Of a stretch of DNA of 64,000 nucleotides, positions 25,681 to 34,493 are shown piece by piece. The position numbers and the translations under genes were made by a program. The notes under the pieces were generated by a model. The model made no database searches and was not told the DNA's origin. It was given only the letters and a program-made list of their open reading frames with translations. Source of the DNA: Streptococcus cristatus ATCC 51100 (GTDB lineage Bacteria; Bacillota; Bacilli; Lactobacillales; Streptococcaceae); assembly GCF_000222765.1 (NCBI RefSeq), contig NZ_AFUE01000006.1:360001-424000 (forward strand), written 5' to 3'. Each line of letters opens with the position of its first letter. Positions within the stretch are counted from its first letter, which is position 1.

Positions 25681-26166
25681 AATCCATCTTTGGAGAATTC
25701 TTTTCTGATTTTGAAAACAAGGATGGCTCTCGATAAAGGCTGGTATTTCTCTTAGAGTCAGCCAGATATGAGCATCAGTTTCGCCTACCTGATAGCAAAC
25801 CTGGCTCTTGTCCCCAGACACCACCGCTTCATAGAAATCAAAGTGGCACTGGTCTTCGACAGAGCACACCTGCTCCAACAGTCTGATACTGTCGGGAACT
25901 AGGCCTGTTTCTTCTTCCAATTCACGCAGGGCGGCTGTCTGACTATCCTCTCCTGCTAATACACTACCTCCCGCTCCAAACTCATAGTAGCCAGGATAGA
26001 GATTTTTATGAGCTGATCGTCGCATACAGAGAAAATCACCATCCTGATGGCGAACCAAGACATTGACACAAAGATGAAACTGCCCTTCAGGAATCTTTTC
26101 TCCTCGAACTAGGAGATGCGGGAGCAGATTTCGATTCAAGTCATAGGCATTCCAAACTTCTGTCAT
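25675..26166 (-). CDS. NUDIX hydrolase (IDI-like subgroup)
   Basis: A 163-residue NUDIX hydrolase. The NUDIX box GGSVLAGEDSQTAALRELEEETGL is complete (about residues 66-89), preceded by FLCMRRSAHK, a feature of the isopentenyl-diphosphate-isomerase-like/YfcD subgroup. Substrate unknown. An in-frame ATG 9 codons upstream exists, but AAGGAGG lies right before the ATG at 26166, which is therefore preferred. Confidence 0.85.
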   Translation of the reverse strand: MTEVWNAYDLNRNLLPHLLVRGEKIPEGQFHLCVNVLVRHQDGDFLCMRRSAHKNLYPGYYEFGAGGSVLAGEDSQTAALRELEEETGLVPDSIRLLEQVCSVEDQCHFDFYEAVVSGDKSQVCYQVGETDAHIWLTLREIPAFIESHPCFQNQKRILQRWIG

Positions 26167-26276
26167 ACTTCCTCCTTGGATGAAGTCATTCATCTTTCAG
26201 TAGCAGCTTCCAGATTCAGTCAGCTGCGCTTCCCTAGATTCTTTCTTTTTTCAATTCCTTTATATTGGGATCGAAC

Positions 26277-26301
26277 AAAAATTCGGGAACACTACCCGAA
26301 T
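26277..26301 (-). terminator. terminator after pspC gene
   Basis: ATTCGGG-tagtgtt-CCCGAAT then T4-5 on the minus strand. Confidence 0.85.
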
Positions 26302-26314
26302 CACTCTTTCATAA

Positions 26315-26587
26315 TTACCAAAACCAGCCGTCATTGTCATTGATTGGCTCGGCATCTTTCATTTTACGAGGTCCCGTTCCATACATTTCCGCTTCCACAT
26401 CTTCCTTGTAAGGCATCACGACAGCCAGCAAAATATAAATCAAAATACCTAAGCCAAAATTGGAAACTGTAAAAATGATGAATAAAAAGCGTAACAAACC
26501 AAGATCAAAGTTGAATTTATCGGCCAGTCCAGACAAAACCCCTGAAATCACTCGGTTTCTTCTTAATTTATAAAATTTAGTTTTCAT
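26315..26587 (-). CDS. PspC-domain membrane protein
   Basis: A 90-residue protein with the PspC domain: KLRRNRVISGVLSGLADKF followed by a membrane helix pair (about 30-62). Relatives link to envelope stress responses. An upstream ATG would add 23 residues, but GAGG lies correctly before the ATG at 26587 and the domain begins there; TGATAAAAT just upstream of that ribosome-binding site is a possible promoter. A second PspC gene lies at 53461. Confidence 0.85.
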   Translation of the reverse strand: MKTKFYKLRRNRVISGVLSGLADKFNFDLGLLRFLFIIFTVSNFGLGILIYILLAVVMPYKEDVEAEMYGTGPRKMKDAEPINDNDGWFW

Positions 26588-26638
26588 GATGATGACCTCA
26601 ACTCTCATTCTTTCCTTCATTTTATCATAGCGGGAGAA

Positions 26639-26664
26639 CAAAAAAATCAGCCCCAAGGCTGATT
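26639..26664 (-). terminator. terminator after tex-sprT
   Basis: AATCAGCC-ttgg-GGCTGATT then T5 on the minus strand; perfect 8-bp stem. Confidence 0.9.
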
Positions 26665-26689
26665 CTATCTTTATCCGTTTTTCATTCGC

Positions 26690-27139
26690 TCAGTCTTTGT
26701 TAGGCTCATCTTTTAGGAATGCCAGTTGGCCTCTACAGCGTCCGCAACGGTATTTTTGAAGATTGACCCTGCGTCTACGACAGATAAGTGCTCCGCAACT
26801 CAGGCATTCATAGATGAGAAAGGCTTGCGAGTTGGTCAATGAAGGAGCGTAGCGCAGGCCATCCACCTGCTTGAGCAATTCTTTAAAGTCTCTATCCCCA
26901 TGGCGGTAACCCTTGCCCTGATAATAAAGATGATAGTGGACCAACTCATGGCGGACAATTTTTCGGAAGATCTCCAGCCCAAAAGTCTCATAGATTTTTG
27001 GGTTAAAATCCAGATGGCCGTCTTTAGGAAAGAAGCGTCCTCCTGTAGTACGGAGACGCTTATTCCAAAAAGCTTGGTGGCTAAATTCCCAGCCAAAATC
27101 TTCCAGCGAAACTTGCTTAACGTAGTTAGTTAGATTCAT
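26690..27139 (-). CDS. SprT-like zinc metalloprotein
   Basis: A 149-residue SprT-family protein with the metalloprotease-like [14 protein letters not shown] motif near residue 64 and a C-terminal zinc ribbon (CLSCG ... CGRC). Family members in eukaryotes resolve DNA-protein crosslinks; the bacterial role is not established. It overlaps tex by 14 bases. Confidence 0.88.
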   Translation of the reverse strand: MNLTNYVKQVSLEDFGWEFSHQAFWNKRLRTTGGRFFPKDGHLDFNPKIYETFGLEIFRKIVRHELVHYHLYYQGKGYRHGDRDFKELLKQVDGLRYAPSLTNSQAFLIYECLSCGALICRRRRVNLQKYRCGRCRGQLAFLKDEPNKD

Positions 27140-29258
27140 TTGGTGCTATCAGAGAGAGGTTGATCTTCTCCCGCTCCACATCCAGTTTATCCACCCAGAC
27201 AGTGACTAAATCGCCAACCGACAAGACTTGACTAGGGTGTTTAATGAAATTTTTGCTGATTTTAGAAATATGGACAAGGCCATCTTCGTGGATACCGATA
27301 TCCACAAAGGCTCCGAAATCAACGACATTGCGGACAACACCCTCCAGTTTTTGACCGATGCGCAAATCCTTAATATCCAAGACATCCTGCCGCAGAACTG
27401 GCGCGTCAAAGGAATCACGCAAATCTCGACCAGGCTTGAGCAGATCGGCAATAATATCTTTGAGGGTTTCTTCTCCCAAACCTAGTTCTGCAGACAAACT
27501 AGCAGTCTGCACTGCTTTTAATTTGGCTTGGGCTGCTTCATCCAAACTACTGATTTCCAGGCGCTTAAAGAGCTCCTCCACCGCCTTATAAGACTCTGGG
27601 TGAACGCCTGTATTGTCTAGCAAGTTATCACTTTCGGGAATACGCAGGAAGCCAGCTGCCTGTTCAAAAGCCTTTGCGCCTAGACGCGGCACTTTCTTGA
27701 TAGCCTCGCGAGACCGAATCAAGCCTTCCGTTTCTCGGTACTTGACAATATTTTCTGAAATCGTTTTATTAAGACCAGCTACATGGGCCAGCAGAGCAGG
27801 ACTGGCGGTGTTAATATTGACCCCGACTTGGTTAACCACAGTATCAACGACAAAGTCCAAACTTTCAGACAGCTTTTTCTGGCTGACATCATGCTGGTAC
27901 TGACCAACTCCGATGGACTTAGGATCAATCTTAACCAGCTCTGCCAAAGGATCCTGCAGACGGCGGGCAATGGAAATAGCTGAACGCTTTTCAACAGTCA
28001 AATCTGGAAACTCATGACGAGCCAGTTCACTAGCAGAGTATACAGATGCTCCGCTTTCATTGACGATAACATAGCTGACATTTGGATGGGATTTCAAAAC
28101 TTCAGCTACAAAGGCTTCGCTTTCTCGGCTAGCCGTTCCATTTCCAATGGCAATGATTTCCACGCCAAACTGCTCAATCAGCTCTGACAGTTCCTTCTTA
28201 GAAGCTTCAATCTGAGCTGGCTTTGCTGGTGGAACGGGATAGATGACATGAGTCGTCAGCATTTTTCCCGTCGCATCAACAACAGCTAGCTTGGCTCCTG
28301 TCCGAAAGGCTGGGTCAAAGCCCAGTACTACACGACCTTTGAGAGGGGCAATCAGGAGGAGATTTCGGAGATTTTCTGAGAAGAGCTGAATTGCTCCATC
28401 CTCAGCGGCCTCAGTCAACTCAGTCCGAATACGGCGCTCCATAGCTGGAATGATTTTCTTTTTGACTGCTTGCTGGACAGCTTCAATAATATAGGCGTTT
28501 TTCACCTTGAAACGTACTTCAAAGAAGCGCAGGATCTTCTCAAGATTGTGCTCAAAACCGACCTTGAGGACTCCCATTTTCTCACCACGGTTAAGAGCCA
28601 GTGTACGATAGCCTTGCATGGTCGCTACTTTTTCAGAAAAATCATAATAAATCTGGAAGACCTGCTTTTCATCCAAATCACCATCTTTGAGACTAGATAC
28701 GATAGAAGAATTGGTCTGAACCTCATGGTAGGTCCAAGCCCGCAGCTTGGTATCTTCAGAAATCGCCTCAGTCAGAATATCCACTGCTCCAGCTAGAGCA
28801 GCTTCTGCTGTCGGAAAGGCTTCACTAGTCAGTTTCTCAGCTTCTTCCTGCAGATTAGCCGCATCCTGTAAGATTAGGCGGGCCAAAGGAAAGAGACCTG
28901 CTTCACGCGCAATAGTAGCCTTGGTACGACGCTTCTCTTTGTAGGGCAGATAAAGTTCTTCCACATCAGCCAGCTTTTCAGCAGCCTCAATATCAGAGCG
29001 CAGTGCATCCGTTAGTTTTCCCTGCTCCTCAATCTTGGCCAAAACTGTCACTTTACGCTCTGCCAAAGCAGTCATGCTCTTATCTAAGTCAATTATTGCC
29101 TTAATCTCGACCTCATCCAGATTTCCTGTCATTTCTTTACGGTAACGAGCAATGAAAGGAATGGTATTTCCTTCAACAGTCAATTCTAAGACCTGTGATA
29201 CTTGGCTTTCTTTAAGGCCCAATTTCTGGGCAATTTTTTCAATATTTATATTTTCCAT
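27126..29258 (-). CDS. tex: Tex family RNA-binding transcription accessory protein
   Basis: A 710-residue nucleic-acid-binding protein: N-terminal helical Tex region, YqgF/RNase H-like domain beginning at [19 protein letters not shown] (about 320), helix-hairpin-helix repeats (about 490-560) and a C-terminal S1 domain ([16 protein letters not shown], about 640-710). Linked in other species to transcription, toxin expression and stress. No Shine-Dalgarno is visible; the -10 box lies 9 bases before the ATG, so the leader would be only a few bases. Confidence 0.94.
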   Translation of the reverse strand: MENINIEKIAQKLGLKESQVSQVLELTVEGNTIPFIARYRKEMTGNLDEVEIKAIIDLDKSMTALAERKVTVLAKIEEQGKLTDALRSDIEAAEKLADVEELYLPYKEKRRTKATIAREAGLFPLARLILQDAANLQEEAEKLTSEAFPTAEAALAGAVDILTEAISEDTKLRAWTYHEVQTNSSIVSSLKDGDLDEKQVFQIYYDFSEKVATMQGYRTLALNRGEKMGVLKVGFEHNLEKILRFFEVRFKVKNAYIIEAVQQAVKKKIIPAMERRIRTELTEAAEDGAIQLFSENLRNLLLIAPLKGRVVLGFDPAFRTGAKLAVVDATGKMLTTHVIYPVPPAKPAQIEASKKELSELIEQFGVEIIAIGNGTASRESEAFVAEVLKSHPNVSYVIVNESGASVYSASELARHEFPDLTVEKRSAISIARRLQDPLAELVKIDPKSIGVGQYQHDVSQKKLSESLDFVVDTVVNQVGVNINTASPALLAHVAGLNKTISENIVKYRETEGLIRSREAIKKVPRLGAKAFEQAAGFLRIPESDNLLDNTGVHPESYKAVEELFKRLEISSLDEAAQAKLKAVQTASLSAELGLGEETLKDIIADLLKPGRDLRDSFDAPVLRQDVLDIKDLRIGQKLEGVVRNVVDFGAFVDIGIHEDGLVHISKISKNFIKHPSQVLSVGDLVTVWVDKLDVEREKINLSLIAPNESN

Positions 29259-29267
29259 AACGATTCT

Positions 29268-29276
29268 ATTATATCA
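29268..29276 (-). promoter_or_regulatory. extended -10 promoter of tex
   Basis: TGATATAAT on the minus strand, TATAAT at 29268-29273, 9 bases from the ATG at 29258. Confidence 0.55.
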
Positions 29277-29303
29277 TAATATGAAGCTGAACAATCTATA
29301 AAG

Positions 29304-29344
29304 ACTAGTTTAATCCATCTTTTTATTACTAGGATAAATCTAGT
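29304..29344. promoter_or_regulatory. imperfect palindrome between tex and the permease cluster
   Basis: Arms 29304-29316 and 29332-29344 pair in 11 of 13 positions (ACTAG.TT.ATCC). No T tract follows, so an operator or an RNA element is more likely than a terminator. Function unknown. Confidence 0.35.
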
Positions 29345-29392
29345 GTCTCAGCTCCATCATGTCTGAAAATATCATTTTTTTTCTTTTGGTAG

Positions 29393-29398
29393 TATAAT
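29393..29398 (+). promoter_or_regulatory. -10 box of the permease cluster
   Basis: TATAAT about 32 bases before the first small ORF; the -35 is poor. Confidence 0.45.
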
Positions 29399-29429
29399 AG
29401 AATTATTATTTTAGAAATGAGGTGCTTTT

Positions 29430-29566
29430 ATGGCTGTTAAATTTACTAAAACAGACGATTTAGACAAGATGTTCGAGGAGTTTGCCACTCTGCCCAAGCT
29501 GGAAAAAGTAGAATTTCCAGATAACAAAAAGAAAAAGAAGCTGAAGACAAGGCTAAAAAAGCATGA
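29430..29566 (+). pseudogene. small Lys-rich ORF before the permease, frameshifted
   Basis: Starts after GAGGTG with MAVKFTKTDDLDKMFEEF and a Lys run. As written, the frame runs on through the permease gene for 191 codons, which is implausible. One extra A near 29538 would give KKKKKAEDKAKKA and a TGA overlapping the permease ATG (ATGA), a 45-residue protein translationally coupled to the permease. I infer a one-base deletion in the A-rich tract, or a sequence error. Function unknown. Confidence 0.55.
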
Positions 29567-30468
29567 GCCTCTTTTCAAATCTTCCTTCCAGCGTTTTACA
29601 GGCTGGAGCTATTTTTCTCTCCATTATCATCGAGGCCCTGCCTTTTGTCTTAATCGGAAGTATCATTTCTGGCTTTATCGAGGTGTATGTCACGCCGGAC
29701 AAAGTTTATCGTTTCCTGCCCAAGAACAAATGGGCTCGGATCTTCTTTGGAAGCTTGATTGGCATAGTCTTCCCTTCCTGCGAGTGCGGAATCGTTCCCA
29801 TTATAAATCGGTTTCTAGAAAAGAAAGTTCCCAGTTACACAGCTGTGCCATTTCTGGTTACAGCTCCAGTCATCAACCCCATCGTACTCTTTGCGACCTA
29901 CTCAGCCTTTGGAAATTCCTTCCGAATGGCTCTGCTTCGTGCTTTAGGTTCTATGGTCGTGGCTATTCTTTTAGGAATTTTTCTGGGCTTCTTTGCAGAC
30001 AGTAATATTCAGAAAGAGAATCGCAAGGCTGTTCATGAGTATGACTTTTCACATCTCAGCAAAGGACAAAAGCTATTTCAAGTATTTGTGCAGGCCATTG
30101 ATGAATTTTTCGATACAGGCCGCTATCTGGTCTTTGGCTGTCTCTTCGCCAGCATAGTACAAGTCTATGTCCCAACCAGAATCCTGACCTCTATCAGCTC
30201 AACACCAGCTATTGCTATTCTCCTGCTCATGCTGCTGTCCTTCCTGCTCTCACTTTGCAGCGAAGCTGATGCTTTCATCGGGAGCTCCTTGATCGCTAGC
30301 TTCGGCTTATCGCCAGTCTTAGCTTTCTTGGTCATTGGGCCTATGCTAGATGTTAAGAATCTGCTGATGATGAAAAACTACTTTAAGACACGCTTTATCT
30401 GGCAATTTATCAGTCTGGTTACTGTTGTCGTCTTTCTTTACTCTTGGCTTGTGGGGGTAGTGCTATGA
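29563..30468 (+). CDS. DUF318/UPF0718 (YraQ-like) permease
   Basis: A 301-residue membrane protein with about eight helices and the family hallmark CECGIVPI near residue 70, where the two cysteines could bind metal or thiols; a second conserved SLCSEADAF segment lies near 230. Members are predicted permeases often paired with DUF1980 proteins, as here: the next gene overlaps its 3' end by 25 bases. Substrate unknown; metal transport is the usual guess. Confidence 0.85.
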   Translation: MSLFSNLPSSVLQAGAIFLSIIIEALPFVLIGSIISGFIEVYVTPDKVYRFLPKNKWARIFFGSLIGIVFPSCECGIVPIINRFLEKKVPSYTAVPFLVTAPVINPIVLFATYSAFGNSFRMALLRALGSMVVAILLGIFLGFFADSNIQKENRKAVHEYDFSHLSKGQKLFQVFVQAIDEFFDTGRYLVFGCLFASIVQVYVPTRILTSISSTPAIAILLLMLLSFLLSLCSEADAFIGSSLIASFGLSPVLAFLVIGPMLDVKNLLMMKNYFKTRFIWQFISLVTVVVFLYSWLVGVVL

Positions 30469-31280
30469 TTCGATTTCTAATCTTAGTTGGCTACTTTGAG
30501 ATCACCATGTATCTGCAGCTGACGGGCAAGCTTAATCAATATATCAATCTCCACTATTCCTATCTGGCCTACTTGTCTATGATTCTATCTTTTATCTTGG
30601 CAGTTGTGCAGCTGATTATCTGGATGAAGAAGATGGAGGTCCACAGTCATTTAAGTACTCGCTGGGCCAAGTTAGGCAGCGTGCTGCTCCTTGTCATTCC
30701 GCTTTTTGTAGGAATTTTCTTTCCAACTGTCACCTTGGATTCGACAACCGTTTCGGCTAAAGGATTTCATTTCCCACTGGCTGAAGGAACTTCTGCAGCC
30801 GTCCAGCAGGACGAAGGCACTACCAGCCAATACCTGAAGCCGGACACCAGCACCTACTTCACAAAAGGTGCTTACGAAAAAGAAATGCGGGCAGCCGCTA
30901 AGAAATATGTCAAGCAAGATACCATTCAGGTCACGACTGAGAACTACATGGAAATCATGGAGGTCATCTATGATTATCCCGACGAGTTTGTAGGCAAAAC
31001 GCTGGAGTTCACCGGGTTTGTCTACAATGACCCCAGCGACCAGAAGAGCCAATTTCTCTTTCGCTTTGGTATTATCCATTGTATCGCCGACTCAGGTGTC
31101 TATGGCCTCTTGACGACTGGAAATACCCAGCATTTCGAGAATAATACCTGGATTCATGCCAAGGGAAAAATTACCATGCACTACCATAAAAGTCTGGGGC
31201 AAAGCCTTCCAACTCTAGAAGTTGAAAGCTTTGATAGGGTAGAAAAACCGGACAATCCCTACGTCTATCGAGTCTTTTAA
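30444..31280 (+). CDS. TIGR03943/DUF1980 family membrane protein
   Basis: Partner of the DUF318 permease, 278 residues. Three or four hydrophobic segments occupy about residues 10-100, then a soluble extracytoplasmic domain containing VGKTLEFTGFVYNDP and RFGIIHCIADSGVYG, characteristic of TIGR03943. A later in-frame ATG at 30465 (MIRFLILVGY) has GTGGGGGTAG upstream and may be the true start. Function unknown; proposed subunit of a two-component permease. Confidence 0.8.
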   Translation: MACGGSAMIRFLILVGYFEITMYLQLTGKLNQYINLHYSYLAYLSMILSFILAVVQLIIWMKKMEVHSHLSTRWAKLGSVLLLVIPLFVGIFFPTVTLDSTTVSAKGFHFPLAEGTSAAVQQDEGTTSQYLKPDTSTYFTKGAYEKEMRAAAKKYVKQDTIQVTTENYMEIMEVIYDYPDEFVGKTLEFTGFVYNDPSDQKSQFLFRFGIIHCIADSGVYGLLTTGNTQHFENNTWIHAKGKITMHYHKSLGQSLPTLEVESFDRVEKPDNPYVYRVF

Positions 31281-31284
31281 AGTC

Positions 31285-31320
31285 AAACACCTATGAAAAT
31301 CTATTTTCATGGGTGTTTCT
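31285..31320 (+). terminator. terminator after the permease pair
   Basis: AAACACC-t-ATGAAAA ... TTTTCAT-g-GGTGTTT then CTTTT; a long, nearly perfect stem. Confidence 0.85.
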
Positions 31321-31475
31321 TTTATAAGCAAACCCTGCAATTCATTCTTTCCTCTTTACTAAGTTAGTCTGCTCGACTTTTATAAATTTGATTAAAGTTG
31401 CTATTTAACTTTTTTCTCTCCTCTCTCGGAAAATCGTGCTACAATAATACTATCTCATTTGAAAAGGAGTTTTTT

Positions 31476-32840
31476 ATGGAGCAAGAACAAGCAAGGAAAC
31501 AAGATTTGCTTTCTATTCTAGCTGTGGCCTTGGTCACCTTTGCTGGGATTCTTTCAGAGACTAGCATGAATGTGACCTTTCCCCACCTCAGCAAGGTCTT
31601 TGGCCTGAGCCTAGGAGTGCTGCAATGGATTACAACTGGCTATCTGCTGGCCGTCGCCATCACTATAACTTTAGGTGCAACTCTAGCCCACAACTGGACG
31701 GAGCGTCGCATCCTCTTTACCTCGCTTTTCATCTTTACCCTTGGTAATCTGATTGCTATGATTGCCCCAGACTTTACTTTCCTTATGCTGGGACGAATCC
31801 TTCAGGGTGGAGCGACTGGGATTGCCATTCCACTTATGTTTAATCTCATCGTGGAGCGGGTCCCTCGGCAGAAAATCGGATTTTACATGGGGCTGAGTGG
31901 GCTAGTTATCAGTCTGGCACCAGCCATCGGTCCGACCTACGGAGGCTTCATGATTGGCTCCTTCGACTGGCACATGATCTACAGTTTTATCATGCCAGTT
32001 CCCATCCTCTCTTTTTTGCTGGCTTATGTTAACTTGGAAAATTCAGCAGGAAAAAGCAAGCGTCCCTTTGATGTACTGGGTTTTCTCTCGCTCGCAACGG
32101 CTCTTTCCTTTTCTCTGATGACCATCTCCAGTTTGGAAGGTGGCGATAGTGTCAATTGGCTCTATCTAGCTATTTTTCTCCTTTCCTTTGCCTTTTTTAT
32201 CTGGCGGAGTCTGACAGTTCAAGATCCGTTTCTGGACATCCGTATCTTGAAAGAACCAACAATTTTCTTTGGAATTCTGCCCTTTTTAATTTTCCAATTC
32301 TCCAACCTATCTAGCAACTTTCTCATTCCCAACTTTCTCGTGCTGGTCAAGAATGTCTCCACCGCTCAAGCTGGATTTTCCCTCCTTCCCGGAACTATGA
32401 TCGGGGCTTTTATGTCGCCTTTTCTGGGAAAATTGTACGATAGCAAAGGCCCAAAGCTGTCTCTGCTAGGCGGCAATTCCCTAGTCTTTCTGGTCATGAT
32501 TGTCCTTAGCTTTTTTACAAGCTGGCTCAATCTTCCTTTAATCTTAGGATTTTATATCCTCTTTACTCTGGGACGCAACATGGCCTTCAACAATACCATG
32601 GCTTTATCGGCTTCTCAAGTCAGCAGAGATAAAACGGCGGATGTGACTGCCCTCTTTCAACTAGCGCAAACCTTTGCTGGTGCCTTGGGAACGGCAATCG
32701 CAGCCGTCCTGCTCAATCAAGCACCCGATACGACAAGCGGCGTCCACAATGTCTTCAGCCTACTGCTCCTTCTCGTGCTAGGCAACTTTATTTTCTACTA
32801 TTTTCTGTTTCGAGCGATTCATCAGAAGAAAGAAGCCTAA
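31476..32840 (+). CDS. MFS drug exporter (DHA2/EmrB-type)
   Basis: A 454-residue major-facilitator transporter with about 14 predicted helices. The first helix is followed by ETSMNVTFPHLSKVFGL and ITTGYLLAVAI, and motif C-like GLSGLVISLAPAIGPTYGG is present, typical of DHA2 proton-driven multidrug exporters. Substrate unknown. The start at 31476 is chosen because AAAAGGAG lies 6 bases upstream; a longer frame begins 26 codons earlier without one. Single gene with TGC-TACAAT upstream. Confidence 0.88.
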   Translation: MEQEQARKQDLLSILAVALVTFAGILSETSMNVTFPHLSKVFGLSLGVLQWITTGYLLAVAITITLGATLAHNWTERRILFTSLFIFTLGNLIAMIAPDFTFLMLGRILQGGATGIAIPLMFNLIVERVPRQKIGFYMGLSGLVISLAPAIGPTYGGFMIGSFDWHMIYSFIMPVPILSFLLAYVNLENSAGKSKRPFDVLGFLSLATALSFSLMTISSLEGGDSVNWLYLAIFLLSFAFFIWRSLTVQDPFLDIRILKEPTIFFGILPFLIFQFSNLSSNFLIPNFLVLVKNVSTAQAGFSLLPGTMIGAFMSPFLGKLYDSKGPKLSLLGGNSLVFLVMIVLSFFTSWLNLPLILGFYILFTLGRNMAFNNTMALSASQVSRDKTADVTALFQLAQTFAGALGTAIAAVLLNQAPDTTSGVHNVFSLLLLLVLGNFIFYYFLFRAIHQKKEA

Positions 32841-32844
32841 ATTT

Positions 32845-32872
32845 ATATCCCGACTTTCCCTCGGGATATTTT
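32845..32872 (+). terminator. terminator after the MFS gene
   Basis: ATATCCCGA-ctttccc-TCGGGATAT followed by TTTC; perfect 9-bp stem. Confidence 0.85.
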
Positions 32873-32918
32873 CTTTGGTCAAATCCAGATTTTTCAAATA
32901 CAATTTTTCTGAAAATTG

Positions 32919-32927
32919 TGATAAAAT
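32919..32927 (+). promoter_or_regulatory. extended -10 promoter of zwf
   Basis: TGATAAAAT with hexamer at 32922-32927, about 35 bases before the zwf start. Confidence 0.5.
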
Positions 32928-32961
32928 AGAGACAATCACATTTAGATAGGTAATAGATCTC

Positions 32962-34425
32962 ATGTCTTCAAAAGTTATTATTACAATTTTCGGTGCCAGC
33001 GGAGATTTGGCTCAAAGAAAACTTTATCCTTCCCTCTTTCGACTTTATAAATCTGGCAATCTTTCGCAACATTTTGCAGTTATCGGAACCGCCCGCAGAC
33101 CTTGGAGCAAGGAATATTTCGAGTCGGTCGTTGTCGAGTCAATCTCAGACCTAGCCGACAGTGCTGAGCAGGCTCAAGAGTTCGCTAGCCACTTTTATTA
33201 TCAAAGCCATGATGTGCAAGATACCGAGCATTATATCGAATTGCGCAAGCTGCAAAACAAGCTCAACGAGCAATACCAGGCAGAAAATAACAAACTATTC
33301 TTCCTTTCTATGGCGCCACAATTTTTCGGAACCATTGCTAAGCATCTCAAGTCTGAGCAAATCGTTGATGGAAAAGGATTTGAACGCCTGATTGTCGAAA
33401 AACCCTTTGGGACAGATTTGGCAACTGCCAGCAAACTTAACGAAGATCTACTGGCCACTTTTGACGAAGAACAGATTTTCCGCATCGACCACTATCTGGG
33501 CAAGGAAATGATTCAAAAGATTTTTGCCATCCGCTTTGCTAATCTGCTGTTTGAAAATGTCTGGAACCGCCAATACATTGATAATGTGCAGATTACCTTT
33601 GCTGAAAAGTTGGGAGTTGAAGAACGCGGTGGCTACTATGATCAATCCGGTGCCCTCCGTGATATGGTGCAAAACCACACCTTGCAACTCCTCTCCTTAT
33701 TAGCTATGGATAAGCCAAAAAGCTTTACAAAAGACGATATCCGAGCAGAAAAGGCCAAGGTATTTGAGCGCCTCGTTCAGCCAAGCGAGGAAGATTTGAA
33801 ACGTTTCTTCATTCGCGGCCAGTACAAGTCTGGCAAAATCAACGGTCGAAAATATATTTCTTACCGTAGTGAGCCCAATGTCAATCCTGAGTCTACTACT
33901 GAAACCTTTGCTTCTGGGGCTTTCTTCATTGATAGCGACCGTTTCCGTGATGTTCCTTTCTTCTTCCGAACAGGGAAGCGCCTTACCAAAAAAGGCACCC
34001 ATGTCAATATCGTCTTCAAGCAAATGGACTCCATCTTTGGTGAGCCTCTCAAACCAAATGTCCTAACCATCTATATCCAGCCAACTGAAGGCATCTCACT
34101 CAGCCTCAATGGCAAGGAAGTTGGAGAACTCTTTAATCTAGCTCCCATCTCATTGGATTATCGGACAGATGCTACAGCGTCAGGAGCTTCTCCAGATCCT
34201 TATGAAAAATTAATTTTTGATGTCCTTAATAACGACTCAACTAATTTCAGTCATTGGGACGAAGTAAAAGCCAGCTGGGAGCTCATCGATCGCATCGAAG
34301 AACTCTGGAGCCAAAATCAAGTGCCACTCCATGAATATCCTGTCGGATCTATGGGACCAGAAGCCTCCTTCGAGTTACTTGCCCAATTTGGAGCAAGCTG
34401 GCAATGGCAACCTGATAAAGAATAA
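32962..34425 (+). CDS. zwf: glucose-6-phosphate 1-dehydrogenase
   Basis: First enzyme of the oxidative pentose phosphate pathway; makes 6-phosphogluconolactone and NADPH. The 487-residue protein has the nucleotide-binding GASGDLAQRK at 11-20 and the active-site signature RIDHYLGKE at 174-182. Full length. AGGT lies before the ATG. Convergent with mgtA across a bidirectional terminator. Confidence 0.97.
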   Translation: MSSKVIITIFGASGDLAQRKLYPSLFRLYKSGNLSQHFAVIGTARRPWSKEYFESVVVESISDLADSAEQAQEFASHFYYQSHDVQDTEHYIELRKLQNKLNEQYQAENNKLFFLSMAPQFFGTIAKHLKSEQIVDGKGFERLIVEKPFGTDLATASKLNEDLLATFDEEQIFRIDHYLGKEMIQKIFAIRFANLLFENVWNRQYIDNVQITFAEKLGVEERGGYYDQSGALRDMVQNHTLQLLSLLAMDKPKSFTKDDIRAEKAKVFERLVQPSEEDLKRFFIRGQYKSGKINGRKYISYRSEPNVNPESTTETFASGAFFIDSDRFRDVPFFFRTGKRLTKKGTHVNIVFKQMDSIFGEPLKPNVLTIYIQPTEGISLSLNGKEVGELFNLAPISLDYRTDATASGASPDPYEKLIFDVLNNDSTNFSHWDEVKASWELIDRIEELWSQNQVPLHEYPVGSMGPEASFELLAQFGASWQWQPDKE

Positions 34426-34434
34426 TACATGCAA

Positions 34435-34464
34435 AAAAGATTGGAGAATTTTCCAATCTTTTTT
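34435..34464 (+). terminator. bidirectional terminator between zwf and mgtA
   Basis: AAAAGATTGG-agaatttt-CCAATCTTTT with further T on both strands. Confidence 0.9.
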
Positions 34465-34493
34465 AAACTCTTAAAAATCTGCTAATCTTTCTA

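Noticed and set aside
29430-30005. 191-codon ORF overlapping the DUF318 permease
   Set aside because: After codon 35 it is an out-of-frame shadow of the permease; the first part is explained by a one-base frameshifted small ORF.
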